This document shows positions 43,239 to 50,837 of a DNA stretch of 64,000 bases, in pieces. The position numbers and the translations under genes were made by a program. How positions within the stretch are numbered: position 1 is the first letter of the stretch; each line of letters opens with the position of its first letter. Source of the DNA: Holophagales bacterium UBA5066 (GTDB taxonomy: Bacteria; Acidobacteriota; Thermoanaerobaculia; UBA5066); the NCBI GenBank assembly GCA_002414905.1, contig DIAY01000014.1, positions 1 through 64,000 on the forward strand, read 5' to 3'. The notes under the pieces were generated by a model that saw only the letters and a program-made list of their open reading frames with translations, was not told the origin of the DNA and ran no database searches.

Positions 43239-44414
43239 TCACCGCGAGAGGAGGAACGCCTTCAGGTACTCGGTCTCAGGACAGTCGATCGAGACCGGGT
43301 GATCGGGTCCGGCGCCGCGCCGCTCGAGGATGCGTACCGGAACGCCCGCGTCGAGGGAGGCGGCGAAGAGGACCTTCTGGAAGAGATCGGTGGAGATCGG
43401 GCCCGAGCAGGAGCAGGCGAGGAGGAGGCCGCCCGGCGACAGGAGCTTCAGCGCGAGCCGGTTCACGTCCTTGTAGCCGCGGCAGGCGCGGTCGACGTCG
43501 GGCGTCTTCTTCGCGAAGGCGGGTGGGTCCGTGACGACGACGTCCCACGTCTCGCCACGGGCCACGCGGGCGCGGAGGTCCTCGAAAACGTCGGCGGCGA
43601 CCGTCTCGACTCTCGCGAGGTCCTGTTCGTTTGCGAGGTGGTTCTCCCGGGCGAGGGCGAGGGCCGGCTCGGAGGTATCCACGTGCGTCACCCGCGAAGC
43701 GCCCCCGGCCAGGGCGGCGACGCCGAAGGCACCCGAGTAGGAGAAAAGGTTCAGGACGCTCCGCGAGACGGCGAGGCCCCGGACGAGGTGCCGGTTCTCA
43801 CGCTGGTCGAGAAAGAACCCGGTTTTCTGACCGCCCGCGAGGTCCGCGAGGAACCTCATTCCCCGCTCGCGGAACGGCACGCGTCCTGGCGGCGGGTCGC
43901 CCGCGAGGAGCTCGTCTTCGAGCGCAAGCCCTTCACCGTGGCGGCTCGCGAGGTCGTTGCGCTGGAGGATCGACGCCCCCGGCAACAGCTCCCGGAGGGC
44001 CGGCAGCCAGAGGGGACGCGCCGCGTCCGTCCCTGCCGTCGTCGCCTGGACGACGAGGACGTCTCCATATCGATCGACAACGAGACCGGGGAGGCCGTCC
44101 CCCTCGGCGTGGACGACACGGTAGCCATCCGTCTCCGCCGGCACGAGACGATCGCGAAGCGCCCGAGCCGACGCCACGCGCCCTTTCACGAAGCCCGCAT
44201 CGAGAGGCCCGTCGTCGAACCTCCAGAGGCGCGCGGCGATGGAGGAGCGGGGTGAGGCGAACCCGCGGCCGAGGAGCGCGCCCGATGCCGCGCGGACCTC
44301 GACCTCGGCTGCGTCCGGGGCCGGACTCCCAGAGAGGGCGCGCGAGAAGACCCAGGGGTGGCGGCGACGGGCAGCGTCGTCGCGTCCCGGCCTGAGGAAA
44401 AGCGGCTTCGACAT
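43239..44414 (-). CDS. rlmI: Class I rRNA (cytosine-C5) methyltransferase, RlmI-like
   Basis: A 391-residue protein with an N-terminal PUA domain (about 1-75; HPWVFSRAL) and a RlmI-type MTase: YRVVHAEGDGLPGLVVDRYG, GGQKTGFFLDQRENR, motif I LNLFSYSGAFGVAALAGGA and motif IV VVTDPPAFAKK with catalytic cysteines nearby (CSCSGPIS). The known enzyme methylates 23S rRNA C1962 at C5 with SAM. The length and domain order match RlmI. Overlaps no neighbour. The gene symbol is assigned by motifs only. Confidence 0.9.
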   Translation of the reverse strand: MSKPLFLRPGRDDAARRRHPWVFSRALSGSPAPDAAEVEVRAASGALLGRGFASPRSSIAARLWRFDDGPLDAGFVKGRVASARALRDRLVPAETDGYRVVHAEGDGLPGLVVDRYGDVLVVQATTAGTDAARPLWLPALRELLPGASILQRNDLASRHGEGLALEDELLAGDPPPGRVPFRERGMRFLADLAGGQKTGFFLDQRENRHLVRGLAVSRSVLNLFSYSGAFGVAALAGGASRVTHVDTSEPALALARENHLANEQDLARVETVAADVFEDLRARVARGETWDVVVTDPPAFAKKTPDVDRACRGYKDVNRLALKLLSPGGLLLACSCSGPISTDLFQKVLFAASLDAGVPVRILERRGAGPDHPVSIDCPETEYLKAFLLSR

Positions 44415-44467
44415 TCGAATCGTGAGTTTAGGCGGGAGGGGTGGCGCGGTGTACGCTTTCGGAGCCG

Positions 44468-45619
44468 ATGGAGCTCGTCCTCGCCCTCTTGCTCGCGGTG
44501 GCCCTCGTCGCGCTCGCCTCCACCTGGAGCGCGTTGGGCACGGAGAGAGCCCGCGCGCGAAGGATCGAGACCCGGTCGACCGGCACCCGCACGGACTCCG
44601 GTTCGACGCTGGCGTCGGCCTTTCCCGAAGCGGCCCCTCCGGAGCCGTGCGTCGTCACCGAGCCACGCGCCCCTCGCCCCGAGCCCGTGTCACCCCGGGC
44701 CCTGTCGATGCCGGGGGCCGTCTCACTCGAGCGTCTGGCGGCGGCCCTCGAACCTCCGGCCGCGCGCCTCGCGACCTGCATCGAAGGATCGGAGGCGACC
44801 CTCGCGGCCGCCGCGGAGCGGCTCCGGACGCCGATGCCGCCTTCTGCTCCCGCTTCCGAGCCGTGGCAGACCCCGGCTCCCGGGCTCGGCGCGGAGGGGC
44901 TCGAGGGGGCGCTCACGACCGCGGAGCGGATCTCGGATGAACGCGCCCACCTCGCCGACGAGGTCCGAAGCCTGAGGTCCGCCCTCGACCGGGTGGTCGC
45001 TCTCGACGGAGGACTGGCCCGCGGCCTGACGGAGCTCTCGCGCAACGCCGAGACCCTCCTGCCCTTTGCTTCGTCTCTGGCCGGCCTGGCCGACCGGGCC
45101 AACCTCCTCGGCCTGAACGTCTCGCTCCTGGCTGTCCGCGCCGGCGACGCCGGGACCCCCTTCGAGGAAGCGGCGGCCGAGCTGCGCGGGCTGTTCGAGG
45201 AATCGCGGCGCCTTTCCCGCGAGCTCTCCGAGGCCGCCCGCCGGACCAACGGCGGCATCCGCAAGATGGCGACGTCCGTCGAGGAGTCGGCCAGCGCCGC
45301 CGCCGCGGGCCTGGAACGCGGGGTCCAGGCGTCGGAACGGCTCGGAATGCTCGACGGCCTCTCCGAACAGCTCGAACGGGCGCTCGCCGAGTCCATCCGC
45401 TCAACCCGGACCGCCACCGACGAGGCCGCCGTCCTCGCGCGACGGCTCGAGAACGCCCGGATTTCGCTCGAGATTCGTGCCTCCGAGTCGGCCCGCCTGC
45501 GGGCCGACTCGGAGGCCGCACGAGCCGTGCTCCGGTCGGCCACCGAGCGGATCGAGGCCCTGCGCCTCGACGGCGGGGCGCTTCGAGCCGCCGTCGTGCG
45601 CGTCACGTCGACGGCTTGA
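44468..45619 (+). CDS. Degenerate chemoreceptor-like (MCP signalling) membrane protein
   Basis: The ATG at 44468 follows GGAG, giving an N-terminal TM (about 3-23) and a 383-residue protein; a GTG at 44441 would add nine residues. Residues about 130-370 are coiled coil. At about 205-250, LAGLADRANLLGLNVSLLAV then RAGDAGTPFEEAAAELRGLF matches the MCP hairpin tip pattern IAxQTNLLALNAAIEAARAGExGxGFAVVA, but with substitutions at many conserved positions. No HAMP or ligand domain exists. It resembles a short MCP-like scaffold rather than a functional chemotaxis receptor. No che genes are nearby. Confidence 0.7.
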   Translation: MELVLALLLAVALVALASTWSALGTERARARRIETRSTGTRTDSGSTLASAFPEAAPPEPCVVTEPRAPRPEPVSPRALSMPGAVSLERLAAALEPPAARLATCIEGSEATLAAAAERLRTPMPPSAPASEPWQTPAPGLGAEGLEGALTTAERISDERAHLADEVRSLRSALDRVVALDGGLARGLTELSRNAETLLPFASSLAGLADRANLLGLNVSLLAVRAGDAGTPFEEAAAELRGLFEESRRLSRELSEAARRTNGGIRKMATSVEESASAAAAGLERGVQASERLGMLDGLSEQLERALAESIRSTRTATDEAAVLARRLENARISLEIRASESARLRADSEAARAVLRSATERIEALRLDGGALRAAVVRVTSTA

Positions 45620-45654
45620 CACCGCGAGCCCTCGTTCCCAGACTCGGAAGACCG

Positions 45655-46200
45655 ATGTCGACCGATACGCTCTCCACAGAAGAAGTCCTCTCCGAGTGGC
45701 GCAGCGGCAATCTCGAGGATCTCGTCGAGCTGGGGATCTCGGCGGCGAAGGCGGCCCAGTTCGAGCGGGGGCTGATCTTCCTCGCGGAGGCTTACCGTCA
45801 CGTGGGGCGGGACCAGCATCGCCTCTCGGGGCCGCTCCTCTCCTTCTACGGCCTCTGCCTCGCGCTCCACCGCGGCCGCATCAAGGAAGCCGCCGAGTTC
45901 TGCTGGCTCGGCGTCGAGAAGGACCACTTCAACCCCGACGTCTACCACAACATGGCGCGCGTCTGGATGGCGGGGCGGAGCCGGCGCAAGGCCGTGGAAG
46001 CCCTCGAGAAGGGGCTCGCGCTCGACCCGAAACACCCGGGGCTGAAGCGCCTGATGGCCGAGATGGGGATGCGCAAAGCGCCCGTTATCCCGTTTCTCCA
46101 CCGCGACAACCCGCTCAACGTGTCGCTCGGCAAGATGCGCAAGCGCAGCGGCGAAGCGAAGTCGCCCGCCGGTCCCGGCTCGCCTCGGACCACGCGCTGA
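45655..46200 (+). CDS. TPR-containing cytoplasmic protein (181 aa)
   Basis: The ATG at 45655 with GGAAG upstream is preferred to an in-frame extension at 45616. The product has two to three tetratricopeptide repeats (for example DVYHNMARVWMAGRSRRKAV followed by EALEKGLALDPKHPG) and a basic C-terminal 40 residues. No signal or TM. It follows the MCP-like gene by 35 bp, so the two may be co-transcribed. Function unknown; typical of small adaptor proteins. Confidence 0.75.
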   Translation: MSTDTLSTEEVLSEWRSGNLEDLVELGISAAKAAQFERGLIFLAEAYRHVGRDQHRLSGPLLSFYGLCLALHRGRIKEAAEFCWLGVEKDHFNPDVYHNMARVWMAGRSRRKAVEALEKGLALDPKHPGLKRLMAEMGMRKAPVIPFLHRDNPLNVSLGKMRKRSGEAKSPAGPGSPRTTR

Positions 46201-46218
46201 GGCCCTCGCCGCTCAGCG
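46195..46218. terminator. Hairpin shared by convergent TPR and O-methyltransferase genes
   Basis: CGCTGAG (46195-46201) pairs with CTCAGCG (46212-46218), placing both stop codons in the stem. Short and without T-run, so weak. Confidence 0.3.
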
Positions 46219-46848
46219 GAGACGGCGTGCGACCGACACCCCGTCGCGCAGGGGAATGATCGTCGTCTCCAGGTCGGGGTGGGCGTAGCAGAGCCGGTTG
46301 AACTCCCGGATCGCCGCGGTCTCCGCGTCGTCCTCGCACGGCGGGAGCCTGAGCCGGCCGTCCCAGAGGACGTTGTCCGTAACGAGGAGCCCTCCGACGC
46401 GCAGCCGTGGAACCGCGCGCCGCAGGACATCGGGGTACCCCTCCTTGTCGACGTCGTTGAAGATCAGATCGAACTCCCCATCCGTCTCGTCGAGGCGCGT
46501 GAGCGCATCGCCGACGAGGATCGTGACGCGGTCCGCGACACCGGCCTCCTCGACATTCCTCCTCGCCTCGGCCGCGTTCTCCTCGGAGCCGTCCGTGTAG
46601 AAGACATGCCCGTCGGGTCCGGCGGCCCGCGCCAGCCAGATCGTCGAGTAGCCGATGGCGCTCCCGAGCTCGAAGACGCGGCGTGCGCCGATCAGCCGCG
46701 CGTACTGCGCGAGCAGCCGGCCCACCGCGGGTCCGACGATCGGGATCCGGCGGCGCGCGGCCTCGGCCTCCATGCGTGAGAGGACCGCGTCGCGAGGCGG
46801 GAGGGACGAGAGGAGATAGTCGTCGAGGCCGGTCAGGAGGAGCGACAT
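46213..46848 (-). CDS. SAM-dependent O-methyltransferase (class I, CCoAOMT-like)
   Basis: A 211-residue class I methyltransferase. Motif I VFELGSAIGYSTIWLARA, acidic end of beta-2 at TDGSEE, motif IV FDLIFNDVDKEGYPDVL and GGLLVTDNVLWDG, which is the metal-site signature of the catechol/caffeoyl-CoA O-methyltransferase family. Usual substrates are catechols or other diols in a divalent-metal-dependent reaction. It is not in an operon: downstream is the convergent TPR gene and upstream the divergent C1 peptidase. Confidence 0.9.
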   Translation of the reverse strand: MSLLLTGLDDYLLSSLPPRDAVLSRMEAEAARRRIPIVGPAVGRLLAQYARLIGARRVFELGSAIGYSTIWLARAAGPDGHVFYTDGSEENAAEARRNVEEAGVADRVTILVGDALTRLDETDGEFDLIFNDVDKEGYPDVLRRAVPRLRVGGLLVTDNVLWDGRLRLPPCEDDAETAAIREFNRLCYAHPDLETTIIPLRDGVSVARRLR

Positions 46849-46928
46849 GCCGGCGAGTGTAGCCGCCGGCGTCCCGGCTGGACCCCCGCTGGGGGAAGCG
46901 CCAGACTCCCTTCGTTCGGAGGCGAATC

Positions 46929-48149
46929 ATGAAGCTCGTCCCTCTCGTCGTTCTGGCGGTAACACTTCTCTCTGCACCTGCGACCCGGGCCGAGGATCGC
47001 CGCGACGGGGTCGTCTTCGCCGAGGAGAAAGACGCAAAGCTCGAGGCGATCAAGACCGAGGTGAGGAAGAAGGAGAAGCCTCCCGCAAAGGTTGCGATGT
47101 GGGTCGATTTCGCCGCGGTCGACCCGCCGAAGGCCGTCTCGGAGTTCACGAAGGTCTGGCATCAGTCTCCCGTCTGCCAGGGGCTCTCCGGCATGTGCTG
47201 GTGCTTCGCGACGACGTCGTTTCTCGAGTCGGAGGTCTACCGCCTCACGAAGCGGGAGCTGAGGCTCTCGTCGCTTCACACCGTCTACTGGGAGCACGTC
47301 GAGAAGGCCCGGGGCTGGGTGCGGTCGCGCGGGACATCCGTCTACGGCGAAGGCTCGCAGCCCGCGGCCGTTCTCCGCACCCTCCGGAACCACGGTGCCG
47401 TCCCCGCCGACGCTTACACCGCTCTGCCCGAGGGCCGAAAGGACCACGACCACCAGTCGACCGTCTACGCCGAGATCAGGGCCTACCTCGACGGCGTGAA
47501 GACCGCGGGCGCCTGGAACGAAGAGGTCGTCGCCTCGACCGTCCGCGCGATCCTCGACCACCATCTCGGCGCTCCGCCCGAGACGGTCGTCGTGAACACA
47601 GAGACGCTGACGCCGCAGGAGTACCTCGCGAAAGTCGTGCGCCTGAATCCGGACGACTACGTCAGCTTCGTCTCCACGATGGCGAATCCGTACGGGGAGA
47701 GGGTCGAATATGCGGTCCCCGACAACTGGTGGCACGGCAAGGAGTACGTCAACGTGCCGCTCGACGTCTTCCTCCCGGCGATCAAGGGGGCCATCCGGAA
47801 CGGCTACTCGGTCGTGATCGCGACCGACATGTCGGAGCCGGGCTACTCGATCGGCCCTCCCGGAATCGCCGTCGTCCCGTCCTGGGACATCCCCTCTGCG
47901 TACATCGACGAGGCGGCCCGGCAGTTCCGCTTCAGCAACGGCAGCACGACGGACGACCACGACCTCCACGTCGTCGGGATCACGAAGAGGAACGGCAAGG
48001 ACTGGTTCCTCGTGAAGGATTCCTGGTCGAGCTCGTGGAACAACGACCACCCCGGCACCTACTTCTTCCACGAGGACTACGTGAAGCTGAAGGTCCTCGC
48101 CTTCCTCGTCCACAAGGACGCCGTCAAGGGAGTAAAGGGAGTCAACTAA
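46929..48149 (+). CDS. C1-family cysteine peptidase (bleomycin hydrolase/aminopeptidase C-like), exported
   Basis: A 406-residue protein with signal peptide (about residues 1-21). The oxyanion Gln (Q84) and nucleophile C90 are in QGLSGMCWCFATTSFLESE; the catalytic histidine H347 is in DHDLHVVGI. The third residue, Asn in papain (KNSWG), reads D364 in KDSWSSSW. C1B enzymes are usually cytoplasmic aminopeptidases, so an exported version is distinct. The last seven residues are a small repeat (KGVKGV), immediately before a palindromic repeat element. Activity probable but not proven. Confidence 0.87.
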   Translation: MKLVPLVVLAVTLLSAPATRAEDRRDGVVFAEEKDAKLEAIKTEVRKKEKPPAKVAMWVDFAAVDPPKAVSEFTKVWHQSPVCQGLSGMCWCFATTSFLESEVYRLTKRELRLSSLHTVYWEHVEKARGWVRSRGTSVYGEGSQPAAVLRTLRNHGAVPADAYTALPEGRKDHDHQSTVYAEIRAYLDGVKTAGAWNEEVVASTVRAILDHHLGAPPETVVVNTETLTPQEYLAKVVRLNPDDYVSFVSTMANPYGERVEYAVPDNWWHGKEYVNVPLDVFLPAIKGAIRNGYSVVIATDMSEPGYSIGPPGIAVVPSWDIPSAYIDEAARQFRFSNGSTTDDHDLHVVGITKRNGKDWFLVKDSWSSSWNNDHPGTYFFHEDYVKLKVLAFLVHKDAVKGVKGVN

Positions 48150-48166
48150 AAGAGGTCAAACCAAAA

Positions 48167-48290
48167 CGGGGTCAGGTCTTGATTTTCTAATATACGAAGC
48201 CGCTCCCCGGCAGCCGCCAGACAGCGACGTCGTCCGCCTGAGTCCCTCCGGGAGGACCGCCCTAGAGTAGAGAATCAAGACCTGACCCCG
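48167..48290. repeat. GGGGTCAGGTCTTGATT-type palindromic element (RAYT/REP-like)
   Basis: The 23-bp ends 48167-48189 and 48268-48290 are inverted copies with one mismatch, around 78 bp. The core GGGGTCAGGTCTTGATT is a pattern known from repeats mobilised by REP-associated tyrosine (Y1/IS200-like) transposases. No transposase gene is in the window, so this would be a non-autonomous copy. Its right end overlaps the last codons and stop of the minus-strand M50-like gene. Confidence 0.7.
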
Positions 48291-48967
48291 ATCCGGCGGA
48301 CCCCGATCTGGCGGAGGGATGTGATGGCGACGAGGACCGAGGCGGCGAGCCAGAGGACGCCCCAGGCGATCGCTGGGATGCCGGTCATCCGCGCCAGGGT
48401 GCTTGCGTCGCTCGCGGGGACGGAGCGGAGGATCAGGTCCGAAACGATGTCCCACGGGGCGTAGAGGAGGCTCGTGACGCCGAGGAGGCGCAGAACGAAG
48501 CTCGACGCGCCCTCGGGGAGCCAGCGGGCCACGGCGAGGAGGAGCGCGCCCGCTATGAGGCCGTAGGCGAAGCCAAAGGCGCTCCTCACGTAGACGAGAG
48601 ACAGCAGGACCAGCGCGCCGCCGAGGAGACCCGTCACCGCCCGGTGGGTACGCGGCTTTCCGCTCACGCCGAGGACGAGGAAGAGCGCGCCGAACAGGGC
48701 GCTTCCGAGGTAGCCCGCCGAGGAGATGACGAAGCGCCAGCCGCCGGCAGTCGTGCAGAACCCTCCCTCCCGCGGCGAGAGCTCGATCGAGACGATGCGC
48801 CCGCCGGTCAGGACCGCCGCGAGACCGTGCGAGACCTCGTGGAGGAGGACGACGAAGATCCGGAGCGGCCAGACGAAGATCGTCGACCAGAAGGCGTAGA
48901 CGAGAAGCGCGAGCAGAAGCGGCACGAGGAGCCGCTTCCACCCGCCTTTCGACGCCGCCGCCGCCAC
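48275..48967 (-). CDS. M50-like membrane metallopeptidase (230 aa)
   Basis: I start at the GTG 48967, 2 bp after the M1 stop; the longer open frame upstream is the M1 gene in another frame. Five to six TM segments; the first holds HEVSH (H43-H47, in VLLHEVSHGLAAVLTGGRI), the zinc-binding motif of the M50B-like family that includes stage IV sporulation proteases and uncharacterised envelope proteases. A second Asp ligand was not confirmed. The C-terminal residues (IGVRRIGVRS) and the TGA stop are encoded by the adjacent palindromic repeat and a 15-bp tandem duplication, so the original end was probably replaced. Confidence 0.7.
   Translation of the reverse strand: MAAAASKGGWKRLLVPLLLALLVYAFWSTIFVWPLRIFVVLLHEVSHGLAAVLTGGRIVSIELSPREGGFCTTAGGWRFVISSAGYLGSALFGALFLVLGVSGKPRTHRAVTGLLGGALVLLSLVYVRSAFGFAYGLIAGALLLAVARWLPEGASSFVLRLLGVTSLLYAPWDIVSDLILRSVPASDASTLARMTGIPAIAWGVLWLAASVLVAITSLRQIGVRRIGVRS
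48284..48313. repeat. 15-bp tandem duplication at the end of the M50-like gene
   Basis: 48284-48298 and 48299-48313 are adjacent copies of GACCCCGATCYGGCG with one mismatch, encoding the repeated IGVR near the C-terminus. It abuts the palindromic element and fits repeat-mediated addition. Confidence 0.55.
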
Positions 48968-48969
48968 GC

Positions 48970-50745
48970 TCAGGCCGCGTACTTCTCGAGGACTCCCGAA
49001 ACGACGCGACGCGAGAGGCCGTGGTACGTCGGGCTGGCCGCCGCGAAGATGTCGCGTGCGAGGGCCCGCGTCCGCTCCGTCGCACCAAGCGCCGTGTAAA
49101 GAGGCCGGAGGTACTTCATCCGGCCGACCCTCGTGAGGACCTCGCGGATCTTTTCGAAGGCGGGTTCGTAGTCGCTCCCGGAGGCGATCACCAGCCACTC
49201 GACGAGGAGCTCGTAGTTGCCCTTGCCCATGAGGCCGAAGGCGGCATCGAGAGCCGCGCAGTCTCCCGTGTTCATCTTCCGCGGGAGCCTCTGGAGGTAG
49301 AGAAGTGTCTCGGACGCGTTCCACCCCGCGATCTGCTCGCTCGCCGGCCGGACGCCCTTCTCCCACCCTTCCGCCAGCGCCGCCAGCGCCTCGAGCTTCT
49401 CCGACCGGAAGACGGGGGCGTTGGCCGGCAGCCCGGGTTCGTCGAGCCACGCGCCGGCATTCACCTTCTCCGCGGTGCCGGGCAGCTTCTGCTCGAGGAA
49501 CGCGAAGAACTCCTCGGTCGTGATCGACTGGAACCGGAACGTCTTCATGTAGTCGGCGAGGAAGGCATCCCACGAGGCGCGCCCGACCGTCCGCTCGAGG
49601 AGGACGACGAGGCGCGCCCCCTTCTCGTACGGTACGGAGGAGAAGGCGTCGTCGGGGTCGACCCCTTGCAGATGCGTCCGGAGTTTCGTGAGCGGCGAGT
49701 CGGCGCCGAAGCGGGCAATCGAGTCCTCGAGCGCCTTCTGCCCGATCGCCCAGGCGATCGTTGCAGCCTCCTCGCCGTGGAGCGCCTCGAGGATCCGCCG
49801 TTCGGCCCACACGGTGAATCCTTCGTTCAGCCAGAAGTGCTCGGCAGTCGCGTTCGTGACGAGGTTCCCCGTCCACGAATGCGCGAGCTCGTGCGCGACG
49901 ACGTCGACGAGCGAGCGGTCGCCGGCCAGGAGCGTCGGCGTCAGGAACGTCATCCGCGGGTTCTCCATCCCGCCGTAGGGAAACGACGGCGGCAGGACGA
50001 GCATGTCGTAGCGATCCCAGTCGTACGGACCGAAGAGCCCCTCGGCCTTCACGATCATCTCCTCCACGCCCGCGAACTCCCACGCCGCCTTCTCGACCGT
50101 CGCCGGCTCGGCCCAGACGCGGGCCCGCGGCGAGAGGTCGCGCGATGCGAGGTCGCCGACGGCGAGGGCGAGGAGGTAAGGCGGGATCGCCTGCGGCATG
50201 TCGAAGAGGAACGTCCGCGTCCCCTTCCCCGGGAGCACTCCCGAAGGCCCGGCCGACATGACGGCCGAAAGCGCCTCGGGAACCGTCACCTCCGCGTGAT
50301 AGGTCACGCGGAAACGCGGAGTGTCCTGGCACGGGACCATGGAGCGTGCGTGAATCGCCTGGCACTGGCTGAAGAGGTAGGGGTGCATCTTCCCCTCGGT
50401 CTGCGCGGGGTCGAGCCACTGGAGGGCCACGGCGTCCGGGGCCGTATGGTACTTGACGAGGACCTCGGTCGTGCCGGCAGGAAGCGTCAGTCGCAGACGC
50501 CGACCGAGGATCGGGTCATCGGGGCCGGTCTCGAAGGGAACGTCCCCGCCCCCCGACCCCGTGACGACGCTGACCGTCAGCCCTTTCGTGTCGAGGTCCA
50601 TCGGCCCACCGGCCGGCGAGGCCAGCTCGAGAACGGCTCGCCCGTCGATCCGTTTCCGCTCGAAGTCGACCGCGAGGTGGAGGCGAAGGTGCTTCGTCCG
50701 GGGCTGGGCGTCGTCGGCGCAAGAGTGGGGGTCAACGAGGGCCAT
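48970..50745 (-). CDS. M1-family aminopeptidase (leukotriene A4 hydrolase-like)
   Basis: 591 residues from the ATG 50745, which has a GGGGAG site 5 nt upstream. The N-terminal beta-domain is followed by the GAMEN-type loop GGMENPRMTF, zinc motif HELAHSWTGN (H285) with the third ligand in LNEGFTVWAERR, then a helical C-terminal domain (about 440-591) like that of LTA4 hydrolase and aminopeptidase B. No signal peptide, so cytoplasmic, unless another export route exists. Cleaves N-terminal residues from peptides. Probably co-transcribed with the M50-like gene that follows. Confidence 0.94.
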   Translation of the reverse strand: MALVDPHSCADDAQPRTKHLRLHLAVDFERKRIDGRAVLELASPAGGPMDLDTKGLTVSVVTGSGGGDVPFETGPDDPILGRRLRLTLPAGTTEVLVKYHTAPDAVALQWLDPAQTEGKMHPYLFSQCQAIHARSMVPCQDTPRFRVTYHAEVTVPEALSAVMSAGPSGVLPGKGTRTFLFDMPQAIPPYLLALAVGDLASRDLSPRARVWAEPATVEKAAWEFAGVEEMIVKAEGLFGPYDWDRYDMLVLPPSFPYGGMENPRMTFLTPTLLAGDRSLVDVVAHELAHSWTGNLVTNATAEHFWLNEGFTVWAERRILEALHGEEAATIAWAIGQKALEDSIARFGADSPLTKLRTHLQGVDPDDAFSSVPYEKGARLVVLLERTVGRASWDAFLADYMKTFRFQSITTEEFFAFLEQKLPGTAEKVNAGAWLDEPGLPANAPVFRSEKLEALAALAEGWEKGVRPASEQIAGWNASETLLYLQRLPRKMNTGDCAALDAAFGLMGKGNYELLVEWLVIASGSDYEPAFEKIREVLTRVGRMKYLRPLYTALGATERTRALARDIFAAASPTYHGLSRRVVSGVLEKYAA

Positions 50746-50837
50746 GTGGCTCCCCTTTCGCTCCCGGCCGGGAACGCGTTCCGGTCCGGGACCACGATTC
50801 TGCCCCAACTCGGACTCTCGCTTCGCCGGCCTCCTTC

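Noticed and set aside
48167..48290. Insertion sequence with its own transposase
   Set aside because: Only inverted ends and 78 bp between them are present; no transposase frame exists there or nearby.
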